A DNA stretch of 64,000 bases from Macrobrachium rosenbergii (GCF_040412425.1 NC_089744.1:27302501-27366500), one strand, 5' to 3'; positions 1 through 14,309 are shown, counted from the stretch's first letter. The notes: generated by a model not told the origin, from the sequence alone. Translations and numbers: made by a program.

Positions 1-208
1 AAACAGAAGATAAAACCGGATAATGTATAAAATCTTTTATTATACTTAGTAAATCTTTTACTATAATTTGAACATTAGTATTGAAATATTAATGTTCAAA
101 GCGATGATAATATCTGATTTTATATCAAAATATTATGAACCTCTATCTTGAGCAAACTTTAGTTCCACGATTCAAATTAAAAATAAGAGATGAAGAGGAC
201 TGATACCA

Positions 209-301
209 CATCAGGGGAATCGTTTCCAGTGTGAGGAATGTGGCTTCCACACCGCTGAAAAGGTTCTGCATGAAGGAAATCATTTACACCTTCACTTCAG
301 A
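209..301 (+). pseudogene. C2H2 zinc-finger-like fragment
   Basis: A plus-strand frame opened by a TGA at about 191 reads FQCEECGFHTAEKVLHEG then NHLHLH. This gives Cys-x2-Cys followed by His residues at roughly zinc-finger spacing (Cys-x13-His-x3-His, one residue longer than the classical linker). The FQCEECGF start is very like real C2H2 fingers. There is no start codon nearby, and the frame then runs into a GA tract (Arg-Glu repeat). It may be a decayed finger, an exon of another gene on the opposite strand, or chance. Confidence 0.3.
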
Positions 302-434
302 CTATCTTACCACAAATTCCCTTCTCACAGAAAGATGAATCAAGTAGACCTATCGAACGAAATGAGGAATGGGAGGTTGGAGGGGGGTAACGAGAAATGG
401 GGAGAGGATGGAAAGGAAATAAGAGAAAAGATCC

Positions 435-436
<2 letters not shown>

Positions 437-501
<65 letters not shown>
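437..501 (+). repeat. (GA)n microsatellite
   Basis: About 32 GA units with no interruption. A second (CA)n then (GA)n tract lies at 603-687, just before the third-domain exon. Confidence 0.97.
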
Positions 502-504
<3 letters not shown>

Positions 505-594
505 TTACAGGTTATTCACTCTTGTCCGTTTCAGAGAATTTTCCAGTTCTTAAACTGGAAAGAAACGAAGACTTGTCTTGAACCATAAATGAAC
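501..594 (+). repeat. GA-bordered 94-bp module, copy 1
   Basis: The segment from GTACTTACAGGTTATTC to CATAAATGAAC recurs almost unchanged at 9465-9558. Both copies are preceded by a GA tract and followed by another GA tract ending GTGTCA. It contains a hairpin (TTTCCAGTT, 4-nt loop, AACTGGAAA). Confidence 0.85.
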
Positions 595-603
595 ATTATA
601 TAT

Positions 604-689
<86 letters not shown>

Positions 690-700
690 TCACTACTTAC

Positions 701-961
701 ATTTCACATCAATCTTCACCGAGATGGGGTCTGATGCTCCCACAGGGTTCCTGGCTTCGCACGTGTAAGTGGCCGAGTGCTTTCGCTGGACAGGCCTGAA
801 GCTGACTTCTTTCTGGAAGCTGAAGACGTCATTCGCCCCCAGCAGCTTCCAGACGATGTTGGCTGCTGGGTTGGCATCTACCAAACACCTCAAGGTCACG
901 TTGTCGATGCCCTCCTCGACGTCATCGTTCGGGGCACCTTCTAAGGTCACGGTCGGTGTAT
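701..961 (-). CDS. Exon encoding complete third Ig domain
   Basis: This 261-nt exon has phase 1 at both ends and encodes one complete immunoglobulin domain of a cell-surface adhesion or recognition protein. The minus strand shows an acceptor (AAATCAG, at 968-962) and a strong donor (GTAAGTAG, just below 701). Counting from the first whole codon, the first Ig Cys is at residue 25 (VTLRC), the core Trp at 37 (IVWKL) and the second Cys at 67 (SATYTC, then EARNPVG). DNVTL is a possible N-glycosylation site. The first split codon, T from the exon at 2129 plus AT, gives Tyr, as expected at an Ig domain boundary. The exon ends K-T|, so the next domain probably starts with Tyr or Cys, outside the window. 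The acceptor pyrimidine tract is weak, but frame and domain fit are excellent. The domain resembles C2/I-set modules of nephrin/Kirre/SYG-type proteins; the exact family is not certain. Confidence 0.9.
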
Positions 962-2128
962 CTGATTTTTCGCAGGAAGAAAAAATGGGTGAAGCGAACT
1001 TTTGCCATACAATGTGTCGTTTTTAAATTAAAGCTGTTGTTTATCATGTCTCAATTGTTGTGTGTATTGGCATTTAACGCTAAATTGGCAACTAAATTGC
1101 ATTTGTGGATTAATAATTCTTGTGCCAGTAAATAATCAAAGGGTCATGGTACTAACTTTAACACTTTAAAATTCTCTCCTTTAAGAAGAGGGGTAGCTCG
1201 TCTTTCATCGACAACAACTTTTTTTTTTTGCACAAGGACTGCTCAGTAACTGAATGCATATTTCTGTTTATACTAGCATATTAAACTGGCACGGATTCCC
1301 TACATGCAGTAAAACAAATGTTACAAACTTCAGCTGAGCTCTTAAATAAGTGATTCATCGGGTCACTAAAGTGTGTTTTAACATTATACCTACACAATAT
1401 TATACACAAGAAAAGAAAGCTATTTTGACCAGCATTTATATTTATATAAGAGGGTGCCTACTAAAGGCTCTTCGAGTCATAGGTTAAAACAAATTCAACA
1501 TCTTTCGCACATCGCCCCAACACCCTCAGGTAATCTTGCAACACAGCTCTTGCTGATATATCAAACTAAGTGATACCTACATCTGGAAATATATAGAAGT
1601 AAAATTCTGCGCCTAATTTTCTTAACTGTGGAGTAACTGGCTGTACCGACTGAGCCCTCAAAAACTCTAGGCTTTAGTAAAAAAAAAAAAAGGAAAAATT
1701 CTTCAGGAAAGTAAAATTATGCCATAAAGTCTCTTAGCTGTGGAGTAACTGACAGCACTAACTTAATCCTCAGATACCATAGGCTTTGGTTTAAATAAAA
1801 AAAGGACAAATTCTTCTGGAAAATCTAATTTGGTGTGAGAAAAGACCCTGCAGACTTCCTTGTCGTACCTGGCATGGGTATCCTGCTTTGCAAATAGCCT
1901 ACCTGGAAATATAACTGACTTCAAGAGCAGACAAGAGTTTCTCCTGCTACACCATACACATAGTCTCACCTGCAGCCTTTCTTAACTAACCTAGAGGTAA
2001 TCCCGCTTTGCAAATGCCTGGAAATATAACTCTGACTTTAAGCGCAGGCAAGGCTTTCTTTTACTACACCATACATATAAGGTACAGAAAAGGGTACGGG
2101 AAAGGTACAGAAAAGGGAGAAATCTTAC
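962..2128 (-). other. Intron between Ig exons 2129 and 961
   Basis: The intron is 1.17 kb, GT-AG, phase 1. About 1600-2085 is built of two neighbouring tandem duplications. The first has a unit of roughly 110-120 bp, marked by CTGTGGAGTAACTG at about 1627 and 1738. The second has a unit of roughly 120 bp, marked by GCTTTGCAAAT at about 1882 and 2010 and by CTACACCATACA. No open frame with features is seen. Confidence 0.85.
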
Positions 2129-2326
2129 ACTGGACATCCATGATCACTTCTACGAATTCCGACTTGGTCTGGTAAGCCTGATGGACGGCGACGCAGCGCA
2201 GGGGCTGACCGTGGTCTTCCTTGACGTAAGTGTGCGTCAGGACGCTGACGCCCATCCAAGTCTTCGGTTTATCGACTTCGGTGGCGTTTGTTTGGTCGTA
2301 TTCCTCCGCAGGGAGTTCTCGGTCTC
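2129..2326 (-). CDS. Exon encoding C-terminal half of second Ig domain
   Basis: This 198-nt exon has phase 1 at both ends. The acceptor is ATCCTCATCCGCAG and the donor GTAAGATTT. Its first split codon (G from the exon at 3411 plus GA) gives Gly, so the join reads WFIG then DRELPAEE, a natural Ig C-to-C' strand turn. It carries a candidate glycosylation site (NAT, residues 13-15), and the signature [10 protein letters not shown] supplies the second domain cysteine at about residue 44. It ends EVIMDVQ plus a split Tyr codon completed by the exon at 961. The exon cannot encode a domain alone, because the first Cys and Trp lie in the exon at 3411-3554. This split-domain arrangement and the matching phases strongly support both exons. 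Confidence 0.9.
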
Positions 2327-2422
2327 CTGCGGATGAGGATTAAACAAATTTATGGGATATTTCAGATAGAACAAATTCTGTACGAAATGGCGTTTACTGG
2401 GGTTCATAATTGTATAAATTCA

Positions 2423-2551
<129 letters not shown>

Positions 2552-2902
2552 TACAATCAAGTCTGTATGTCAAATATCATAAATTCCCTTAATCAAATCT
2601 AGCATAATTCATATCAATCATTTCTTATTGGAGGAAATTTTCTTTTTGCATTCATAAATTTCAACTCACACTAACTTTAAATTTTCAACTGTCAATAAAT
2701 ATGTTATACTGGGGCACCTGACATCCTGAAACAGCAACCCGCCCCCATCTTTAAAACCTACAAAGAGACGAGCCTAGTTATCACTACAATTAACATAAGT
2801 CAAAATAACCAATTAACTAAATAACTACATAAGTAAGGTTATGCTCCCGTAAATCCCACTGTAACTTGATAACTGAATACTCCCTGCAGACACCTTATAT
2901 AC

Positions 2903-3285
2903 CAGTGGTTCTTAAACTTTTTTGCCTTGCGCCCCCCTCTGCATTATGTATAGATCCCACGCCCCCTACCCCTGAAATTTTTGCCAACTATAATCTATAA
3001 ACAATGTGTTGTCTATTTGTATGCTATTATACTTACCATAACAATAAAAGGCAATTCATAAACAAGATTTGAAATTAAAATTGACTTGTATTTTGAATTT
3101 TTGGCATGTTTTGAGATAATAATTAGAAAATATATGGAAGCAGTGTTAACGTTTTTGGCAATTTTGTAATTAACATCTCAAATTAAAAAAAATAATAGGC
3201 ACCATCTGGCAACTCTGCTTGCGCCCCCCTTGGAAGCTTCTGGCGCCCCCATAGGGGGGCGTGCCCCCCAATTTAAGAATCACTG
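2903..3285. mobile_element. hAT-type non-autonomous DNA transposon
   Basis: This 383-bp element has terminal inverted repeats: the left end is CAGTGGTTCTTAAA and the right end, read inward, is CAGTGATTCTTAAA. The flanks are an 8-bp direct repeat with one mismatch (TTATATAC at 2895-2902, GTATATAC at 3286-3293). The 8-bp duplication and CAGTGGTTCT termini are characteristic of hAT elements. Subterminal GCGCCCCCCT and GGGGGGCG blocks are mutually complementary. There is no transposase frame, so it depended on an autonomous relative. It sits in the intron splitting the second Ig domain. Confidence 0.88.
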
Positions 3286-3410
3286 GTATATACTGTACAG
3301 ACGCTGCAGCTATGTAGCAGACATGAGACTTGATAATTACGAACGACTGCATCCCAATAACAGCACCAGCGTTAAAGCCGGCCCAACTGAACAAGAGAGC
3401 TTCAACTTAC

Positions 3411-3554
3411 CAATAAACCACTTAATCTCGGCTGGAGGGTTACCGTATCTCGAGACACACTTTATACTGCCAGGTCGCCCTTCAGTTACTGTGAAGTTCT
3501 GGCCAGCTGCCACTTGTAGGGTATCGACCTCCATCTGAGGGCGACTCGGAGCCA
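3411..3554 (-). CDS. Exon encoding N-terminal half of second Ig domain
   Basis: This 144-nt exon has phase 1 at both ends. It is preceded by a textbook pyrimidine tract and acceptor (CTCTCTCCCTCTTCCAG) and followed by donor GTAAGTTG. The translation starts APSRPQMEVDTLQVAAGQ, has a possible glycosylation site NFT, the first Ig cysteine in GSIKC (residue 32), and the core Trp in EIKWFIG (residue 45). The split codon at its start (G from the exon at 38313 plus TG) gives Val, so the upstream join reads LVVRVAPSRP, a typical inter-domain linker. The upstream partner exon is 34.8 kb away, which makes this the longest visible intron. The domain type matches invertebrate Ig adhesion proteins with a SRYGNPPAxxKWF motif. 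Confidence 0.9.
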
Positions 3555-3599
3555 CTGGAAGAGGGAGAGAGAGAAAAAAATAATACATCTCATTATTAA

Positions 3600-4220
3600 G
3601 GGGGTTTTGAAAAAGGTTCTTCTTTTGTAAGTTTCTTCATGGGGATAGCTTTGGTGTTTATAATGCTTCATTTATTTTGGAATTTTTTTGTTTTTTGTTT
3701 TTGTATGGGTTTTATCATTAACATACCTCTTGTGGTATTAAAATATTTAAACTCGGTTTTGTGCAAATTTTCTTTACGGCACAAAATATCTTTATTACTA
3801 ACAAAATTCATTATATACCTCACATGTTTCCTACAATAAAATACCCATGCAGCGTCCATCATGACGAATAAAATTACAATACACATTTTGAAAGAGTTTT
3901 TCTTATTTGTGACTTTCTTTCTTTAGATGAATATTGTACTGGTTTCATAAGTCTTTAGAAGTTCTTTCATTTATAACTTCCTTTTCCAAACCAACCTCAT
4001 TCACAGTACCTCTTCTCAAGAAAATATCTTTGAAAAACTCTCTCTGTCGGTGCATTTTTCATTCAAAAATAATACTCAAGAAAAAGAATTTATTTCATAC
4101 ACAGTATTATCTGCATTCGGATTTCCATCATTTACAATTACACCTCTTTAAAATATGTACCTCATTTACAGAGTTCCAAGGATGATAAGAAAAATATTCT
4201 GCCACTGTTTTAAAGGTATG
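3600..4220. other. Unique AT-rich intron sequence
   Basis: No coding frame with features and no recognised repeat. Confidence 0.6.
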
Positions 4221-4231
4221 TGTATGTGTGC

Positions 4232-4871
<640 letters not shown>

Positions 4872-5090
4872 TATTTTTTTAACCTTGGTTTGTTCTGTAA
4901 CACTGCAGCAGCATTGACGTAGATATTCTGCGGGAATCTTCGTAGCATGAATAAACTTAAGATGTGTTTTATATCACTGTTGACGATGTTAATAACAAAC
5001 CGGATGGCTTATTGTCATGGCTGCAAGACAGAACGACGAAAAATACAGCACCATTTTTATACAAATCTTTTGAGAGCATTTTTATTGGAG

Positions 5091-5094
<4 letters not shown>

Positions 5095-5161
<67 letters not shown>
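5095..5161 (+). repeat. (GA)n microsatellite
   Basis: About 33 GA units. The following 5162-6270 is unique with short CT tracts (5478-5500, 5751-5770, 5821-5844, 5881-5894) and no recognisable gene. Confidence 0.95.
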
Positions 5162-5162
<1 letters not shown>

Positions 5163-6270
5163 ACTTATCTAGAAATGGATGATGATGTACTTTGACAAAC
5201 ATTTTTATAATAAAACTGTCGTACTTTTCCCCCATAAACACATATGAATAAAACGCCGGTTTATGACGTCATAAAAATCTGAGAGGGTTAGCTCAAGTAG
5301 ATGAAATATAGACAGGGTTTGAGACAGACTCCATTCATTCTTCCTTTCTGTCTATCTTCTTAGCTGTCTATTTGTCTATCAGACCTTCCGTCTGTCTGTT
5401 TCACATGAAATACCTTCGGAATTATGAGGTTAGGCAGGTAGACGGAGGTTGGGATGAGTTTGACAGATGACTCCTTGCTCTCTCTCTCTCTCTCTCTCTC
5501 GGAAAGTTCCATGAGCATAAGGATGATAGGTCGAAGGGAGCCGAGATTGCCGAGACTGATAATATCTGCCCCCCCGCTTTTCCCACTCTTCCCACTCTTG
5601 TCTCAAGATCACTCTCCCTGTCAATCAAGATTCCATGAGCTTAAATGAAGTTGAATCTTAGGGAGCTATAAATATTCGCTGAATCTTTTACAGGCCATAA
5701 ATTTTTACCTCCAGTCTCACCGGGTTATCTTGCAAAGGAGATATTTTTACCTCTCTCTCTCTACTTCTCTCTTTATCTCTCTTGAATTTATTTTTGCCTC
5801 GGTAAAAAAAGGTATCACCGCTCTCTCTCTCTCTCTCTCTCTCTTTACGTCTGTCACTGTATCTCCTCCCTTCATTCTCAGTCTCTCTCTCTCTTTGAAA
5901 TAAATATCCGTTGCAATGTTAAAATTTCATCAAATTTCATTAAATCGTTTCATGACTTTCGTAAAAAAAAAAAAAAAATAAAAGGGGCCTTTAGAGCCGT
6001 ATTATTAAAAGAAAAATGATTTGAAACTGATATCCTGTTATATCAAAATTTTAATTAACAATTGGCTTCATTAATCATCAAAATTAATTTCACTTTGCCC
6101 AGGCAGAAGAAACATTGGACCTAAACGAAAAGTAAATCACTAATTAACAATTCATATTTATTTGTTTTATCAATTACGTAATTGGGATGCTGTTTCCCAG
6201 GGCCATTTTTCCTCAATTTTACACTGGGCGCAAATGGAAGTGACAGCAGGTTTGTCATGATGCAAATTTG

Positions 6271-6533
<263 letters not shown>

Positions 6534-6904
6534 GGATCCGTCCCAATTGTCTAAATAATTCTTGTCCTTTTGGCCCATTTGAAATTTCGTGATTATTTTA
6601 CGAATGAAGTAATCATGCAACCCTTTTTGCGGGGAGGGGGGGGAAGGGTTGGTTATTAAGGTATGAACAGGAATTCTTGCTAACATAAATTATAGAAAGA
6701 TGAATACCTTTACTTTCTGTAATAAAGGGAAAATACCTTTTCACGTATTCGATTCACTCATTCCAAGAAGCTGAGGTGGATGAAACCCTAGAGGCACACC
6801 TGTGAAATATTATCTTTTTAATCAGGATTGCGGTGGAATGTATGAAGTGGAAAGGCTACGAGGAACACCGAGCCAACATTTCATGCAGTTTAGCTAACAC
6901 TTAC

Positions 6905-6908
<4 letters not shown>

Positions 6909-7001
<93 letters not shown>

Positions 7002-7016
7002 CACATACATATGTAT

Positions 7017-7096
<80 letters not shown>

Positions 7097-7108
7097 TGTA
7101 TATATATA

Positions 7109-7143
<35 letters not shown>
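6909..7143 (+). repeat. Compound (TA)n-(TA)n-(GA)n tract
   Basis: TA at 6909-6996 and 7019-7086, then CACACATATATGTA and a GA tract at 7113-7143. Confidence 0.95.
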
Positions 7144-7145
<2 letters not shown>

Positions 7146-7811
7146 CATTAGCTTTAATGAAGTAATCCTCAGCTTTGCTGCTCTCATCTGTGCAAAATAT
7201 ATCAAGAGAAGCAAACTGACGGAACTGAAAAAATTAAGAGATAAAAATAATCTCTCCATAATTCCTGCCATCTCTCATCATTCATTTGATCTGGACTTTC
7301 TTTCATCAACTTTCATTTATTTTCGGTCTTTCTCAACCAGAACAAACTTCAACTAGCTGGCAATTTTAAACTTTACTTAAACTTTTTTTTTGGGGTGTAA
7401 GGGAATGCAATTATCTTTTATTGCCAACTGATAATTTAATAACTTCGATACACTGGGAACATGACGAATAAGTCAGCAAATCTTCACTTTCATTTTCACA
7501 AAGACTGAAGGAGAATTCATTCAGCCTGATGGGACTTTCCTAATGGCAATATAGATAAAGACACTCTTTCTCTCTCTCTCTCTCTCCCAAAAAAACTGGA
7601 CATGAATAATGAAGACTGAACGTGAATGGCGATTGGAATTTTTGGAAACTAACAATTTAGATGAAATCTATTTAACTATCTACAAACAAGATTAATCTCT
7701 AACCCTATCTATCTATCTATTACCCATCTATCTGCTAAAGGAATTAATCTCTCTCCTTCATCAAAGAAAAACTAAGAATATCAAGAAGCAGCTTTAAGTA
7801 CAAACACTAGA

Positions 7812-7816
<5 letters not shown>

Positions 7817-7875
<59 letters not shown>
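7817..7875 (-). repeat. (CT)n microsatellite
   Basis: About 29 CT units, abutting a SINE-like sequence. The upstream 7150-7815 is unique, with a short CT tract at about 7566-7587 and ATCT units at 7705-7722. Confidence 0.95.
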
Positions 7876-7878
<3 letters not shown>

Positions 7879-8045
7879 GGTATTCAATATTAGCACGCTT
7901 AGCTTGCAAAATGTGGGATCAGCGTTCGATTCTCATACTAGACAAGAAAGGTCGATATGGGTAAATTCCTTTTAGCCAGTATGCCTCTGCTGAACAAAGC
8001 AATGAATTACGTAGCTGGTTGATCTGCGACTACTGAGGGTTTTAC
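7876..8045 (+). mobile_element. tRNA-related SINE-like sequence
   Basis: A degenerate Pol III A box (TAGCACGCTTAG, 7890-7901) is followed about 20 nt later by a B box (GCGTTCGATTC, 7923-7933). The following text has no coding features. The spacing and boxes resemble a tRNA-derived SINE head. Its boundaries are uncertain and no target duplication was found. Confidence 0.45.
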
Positions 8046-8204
8046 AGACTCTGTGAACATCAAAATGTACCACCAAAACGGGAGGACCTCGACGAGGTAG
8101 TTCTCACCAGATCAGGGTGAAACTACTCCTAAGATAATTATTCGTACGATAAGGTAACCCTCTTCTGAATTAACGGATTAAGGCAAAATGTATTCGGTCT
8201 TCAT

Positions 8205-8210
<6 letters not shown>

Positions 8211-8273
<63 letters not shown>

Positions 8274-8281
8274 TCTCTCTC
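8211..8281. repeat. (GA)n followed by short (TC)n, hairpin-forming
   Basis: A GA tract of about 60 nt ends AGAGAGTCTCTCTCTC, so its end can fold back on itself. Confidence 0.9.
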
Positions 8282-9604
<1,323 letters not shown>

Positions 9605-9607
<3 letters not shown>

Positions 9608-10129
9608 TGTCAACGAATAAAGCAGCCAGGTCTTTATTTTCTTTATTAATTTTGACGCATTTATTTTTATTCTAAGGAATAGCGCCCCCGCAGCAAAAAA
9701 GGTCCTTCTGCACCTTGGGCCTTAAAATAATGATTTCCGGGAACTGCAGTTTCTGCGAAACGACTCACCACTTGAGATTTTCACAGGCTGGGGAGGAAGG
9801 GCAGGGAAGAGGGGGCGGAAGGAACTCGAACGCGAATTACAATAATAAATAAACCCATAAAATCACTTTACGACCCATAAACCTGTCGGCTTACCATTCA
9901 ATCAAGTCTCCGACAAGCACGAATAACGATAACATCAATAACGCCGTGATATATTCAAAAGCAAAGCCATTATGCTCTCGGGTGTAAAAGGCCTCTCAAG
10001 GCACGATAATATTCCAATAACTTGTACGATAGTTCAATTGATGGAATCTCCGTGTGGGGGGTAGGGGAACCTCATGGGATCGAGGAAGGATGGGAGGAGA
10101 GAAAGAACTGATAGGGAAGAAATTATGGA

Positions 10130-10132
<3 letters not shown>
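9605..10132. other. Unique GC-balanced intron block
   Basis: Low-repeat sequence with several short CATAAA and AATCAATAA motifs (9850-9960). It could be a conserved non-coding element, but no frame or RNA is seen. Confidence 0.4.

Positions 10133-10187
<55 letters not shown>
10133..10187 (+). repeat. (GA)n microsatellite
   Basis: About 27 GA units inside a wider purine-rich stretch (10080-10275). Confidence 0.95.
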
Positions 10188-10190
<3 letters not shown>

Positions 10191-10275
10191 GGGAGGGGGA
10201 TCAGGTATGAGGGTAGGAGGAGGAGCTGTGTACGGAAGGAGATGGTAGAGGATTACAGTGAGAGAGGGGGAGGCC

Positions 10276-12420
10276 GATTCTGTGTAGATTCTTTTTTCCA
10301 GTTTAATTAAAACTTCTAATTATGGGGGTCCCATTTCCTAAAATTGATAGTCTTCTCTTTTTCCTCACAGAGCTGCGTCATACTTTCTTTTCTCCTCGCT
10401 CGTTTCTTCCGCCTAACGTCAGAGTTTCGTGCTTTGCATAAAAAAATATTCCATTGCAACGTTATTATAAACATACAAGTATCTTGGCGGAAAAGGCTAT
10501 TTCTTTTAAGCTAAAATTACGTAAAAAAAAAATGATGCTTTCGTAAAAATGAAAGCCTGGGAATACAAAAGAATATTTTTCAAAACGCACTATTTTAACA
10601 GGTTTCTCAGTAAAGACAGAAAATATTTATATACTCTTCCTATTCTTTAATCGAGAATGAAGTGAGCTAGGAGTGGAAGTCAAGGAAATACAAATTTATT
10701 GCTGGAATCTTTCACAAGTCCAAGATCAAATCCATTTGCTTGGCTATACTCTCTCCTATTTTGTCATTGTATTTCAAACAAATAAAAAAAATCATTCAGT
10801 TCAGCATTAATCTTCAGAAATGATCCTTAAAGAAGCCAAGGAACGAGCCAGGAACGATCCTGGCCCAGAATGATTATTTTCGACAGACCGGACCACTATT
10901 TCTTTGGAAAGGGCCAATGAGCCAATCTTGCGCGTTCAAATTGATTTCCATCATTATTCGTTTTGCTAATATTCTTTATTCACCATATTCATCTGAACCT
11001 TTTCTCTATTTGCTTCGTCCTCGTCGGTTATCAACAAATGTACCCATTAGCAATTATCATTTTGTCAAAAGGTGAGAGGGTCACCGACTTAAATCAATGT
11101 CAGCTGCACGCACCTTTGTAATCAATGCCTTACCCACGTTTCTATTTTCCTTTATTATTGTTTACCAGCAATTCTCTTCGGCACGAATAATATGAATCTG
11201 GGGAAAGGTTTATATTACAGTAAAAATTCTAAGAATTCTGGCAAATACCTTTAAACGCTCACTTATCATGAAAACGTTGATATATCCAAGTCAAATTTAC
11301 TTGATAATGTCAGAAATTGTAGACAGACTCAGTGATCACGAACTCTGACATCGTGAAAAAGTGACGCAATTTTTCTTCCGATAATTTCGTGTCTTTCGTC
11401 ACAGAAAAATGGATGGAGCGTGCGCTTACGTAAACAAAACCACACCTGTTGCAAGATTAATGGACCTGTCTCCTAATTTTCATGGATTTAAACTTGTTTG
11501 TTCACTAATACTACCGTTTTCATGTGCTTCATTTACTGTCTTCTCTATTCCTCAAACGCCCCGGAACTTTTTTATTTTTTGTCTGTTTAATCCGACTTCC
11601 TTCCATGATTCCTGCTCATCTATACATTCATATGCAGAGATCCTTTATACAAGGGATTCAACTCTCCTCTGACTTGAGAGATCGAACTCTTCCTGGAGTG
11701 AACCTGGGGAATGGGACAACTATATTTGAGCCTAAGCAATCTCGAACAGATCATTAAACTAGCCAGATGTACATGTACAATCAGCCAATATCCGTGACAG
11801 CTCCGTTACTCTTAATCCTGTTACCTACTCCTTGCGGTCTCTGCTACTGTTTGTAATCCCTCCCCCTATCTCACGTGTTTGCTTTGTCATGTTACCGTAA
11901 CACAGTTCACTGTGATGACATGCAAATTTTCATTCCTGAATTTACGTTGGGATTACTGATTCTACTCCTGAAATCCTATCTTTGTGACAACTTAACAAAA
12001 AGGGTGCTGGTTGACAGGATGCAGCTAGAACCATTGCCAAAGATTTTCAGCAAATTTGGCTTGCAACCTTTCATCCAGCATAAGGACAGTGCAGCTGTGT
12101 CTCTATCTAGATATTCCTTAGTCACTAATCTGTGCTACGCTCTTTCTTATAATTTCTTCGTACAAAGACCACAAAGTTCACGAATCTCCTCACGAGAGAT
12201 TATAGATGAGGTTATCAATTACATTCTACTTGTTTTCACCTTGAAGAAATTTTGTACGGACTCTTCAGACAGAGACTGACGGTTCTAAATCATCCAACTA
12301 TTGCTCTGCTGTTATTAAGCTTTTAAAACTCTGCTCATTGGTTATTTAAAACCATTGAAATCTTAATGAATCCTCTCTGAATATGAATATTAGAATGGTT
12401 TCCCGAGCCATATCCTATTA
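10276..12420. other. Unique intron sequence, no gene recognised
   Basis: A 134-codon plus-strand frame at 11875-12279 is not low-complexity, but it has no recognised domain, no homolog I know and no splice context. It could belong to the decayed LINE seen at 13247. Confidence 0.4.
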
Positions 12421-12427
12421 GGTAAAG

Positions 12428-12503
12428 TTTAGTGTTGGAGAAAACACACACACACATATATATGTACATATATATACACATGCATATACATATGTATATA
12501 TAA

Positions 12504-12577
<74 letters not shown>
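12428..12577. repeat. CA/TA then (TA)n microsatellite
   Basis: CACACACACATATATATG followed by TA variants, with a clean TA tract at about 12504-12577. Confidence 0.93.
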
Positions 12578-12580
<3 letters not shown>

Positions 12581-13246
12581 CATCATTTCTCAACAAGAAC
12601 TTTAGTGAATCGTATGTCACTGCCACTGGTAATTATAAGCATCTGGCTGGGTCTGCCACTGGGTTTTTTCAGGGAAATTCACTGTTTATAGCGTCATTAC
12701 CTCTCTGTAATCTAGTTTCCAGTTTCTTATGAGTACGATCTGTGTCTGCTGTATATTACATCTCTGTGTCTCATCATGGATATGATTCCCCCTACGCTCT
12801 CTTTTTTTTTTTTTCATTTCATCTCAGCCCTCTTCAGATGCTTCTTCTTAATTCTGAGTAATCCTGTGTGGTGCCATAAATAAAATCAAGACAATATTTT
12901 TAAATGAGCCCAAAAAACTTGCTTTCTTTTTGCACTTTCTAGATCAATTTTTTTTCTAGCGCTTCCATTCACACTGCTTCTACCTTAGAAAATAAACTGT
13001 AGCATGTCTTGAAAATGGTCTGTCTAAGACCGATTCTAAGAAGCGGTGTGCGTTCTTTCTGAGCAGACCTACTTGATTGCTGGGACTTATCCCACTTTTA
13101 TGAAGTGTTGTTCTTATTTCGGGGGAGACTTTTCAGAAATGTCTTTCTCACAAAGACTCTCTTCTCTTCTTTGGATTCGCTTAACTCCGTCTTAGGGATC
13201 GTTTGCATCTGACTGTTTTGTAGATATTATTCTGTGAGTTGCTCTC

Positions 13247-13347
13247 AAGAAGTTGTCGACTATGTCTCCACAACTTGTTCGTTTCCGTTGTACACTTCCA
13301 GGATATGGAACTCTTTGCCTCCTTCAGTGTTTTTCAGAATCATCTAA
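13247..13347 (+). pseudogene. Decayed LINE reverse-transcriptase C-terminal fragment
   Basis: A plus-strand frame ending at a TAA reads FPLYTSRIWNSLPPSVFF. The S-R-[IL]-W-N-S-L-P core is a common feature near the C-terminus of non-LTR retrotransposon ORF2 proteins. Upstream sequence (about 12600-13245) contains no continuous frame, so the element is heavily decayed or 5'-truncated. Clade not determined. Confidence 0.5.
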
Positions 13348-13539
13348 TCTGCCTCTCTTACGAAGGTGGGGGGTCTGTCATCACTAAAGCGGTGAAACTC
13401 ATTACTGAAATGGGTTTGTTTTGGGCACCATTACCCCTCTGGGCCACTACATTAAAAAAAAAAAAAACAGTGCACCAAATGCCCACAACTCGACGCAAGG
13501 TTGTAAGTAAAAGTCACTTAAGGCCTTTTTAATCAAGAT

Positions 13540-13979
13540 AAAATCATTCTAAGCAATAAAAGGACCAAAAACCATAACACTACCAACGATTTAATCAGAT
13601 ATTTCGGTATTCATTCCTAAAGAAAAGGAAATCCCACAAGCCGGGACAAATCCCAAATCGCAGAATCAAGAGACGCCCCATGCAAATGTGTGCAGAGACA
13701 CCCAGGTCTAATTGACAGAGGGACGAAAGACCATCCCGAGATCCCGGGCACTAATGCAGCATCTCCAATTATGGTAATGTAACGGCGCTATGGTTAGGTA
13801 CAAAGACCATTAAGTTTTCCCACCGCTGATCCTTTTCCCCTGACATAAACACGCGCGTCGGCCTCCCTATTATATCCTACAGCACATGATGATAATATCC
13901 TCCACTTCCCGCTTCCTCGGCTCCCTTACAAACATTCGTACGCTTTCATTGAGTCATTAAACGAATCTCATCTCGGTAG

Positions 13980-13980
<1 letters not shown>
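13540..13980. other. Unique GC-balanced block, candidate conserved element
   Basis: No repeats or frames. The block 13680-13860 looks compositionally distinct (CCAATTATGGTAATG, CAAAGACCATTAAG) from the AT-rich surroundings. Confidence 0.3.
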
Positions 13981-14055
<75 letters not shown>

Positions 14056-14241
14056 AAATCTCGTCTCAGCCGTTTCACAACAAAAAAAAGACTAGAGATG
14101 CTTAGAAGAGATTCCAGAGGTTAAAGCCTTATTCTTACAAAAGTTTGTTCGTGCCTCTTCTCCTTTTTAAGATGGGGAAAAACAAGATTTTTTATAAGTA
14201 TAAAGTATGGGTTGTATAATGGCTTACAAAAGCCCTGTTGC

Positions 14242-14304
<63 letters not shown>
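13981..14304 (+). repeat. Two (GA)n microsatellites
   Basis: GA at 13982-14054 and 14246-14304, with 190 nt of unique sequence between them. Confidence 0.95.

Positions 14305-14309
<5 letters not shown>

Larger units (their letters stand above)
1..700 (-). other. Intron downstream of the third Ig domain exon
   Basis: This continues beyond the window start. It holds a GA tract (437-501), the first copy of a 94-bp module, a CA then GA tract (603-687), and a plus-strand zinc-finger-like fragment. The GA tract ends 12 nt from the exon donor. Confidence 0.7.

Noticed and set aside
11875..12279. 134-codon plus-strand frame as a gene
   Set aside because: No recognised motif, no supporting splice sites and atypical composition; possibly LINE debris.
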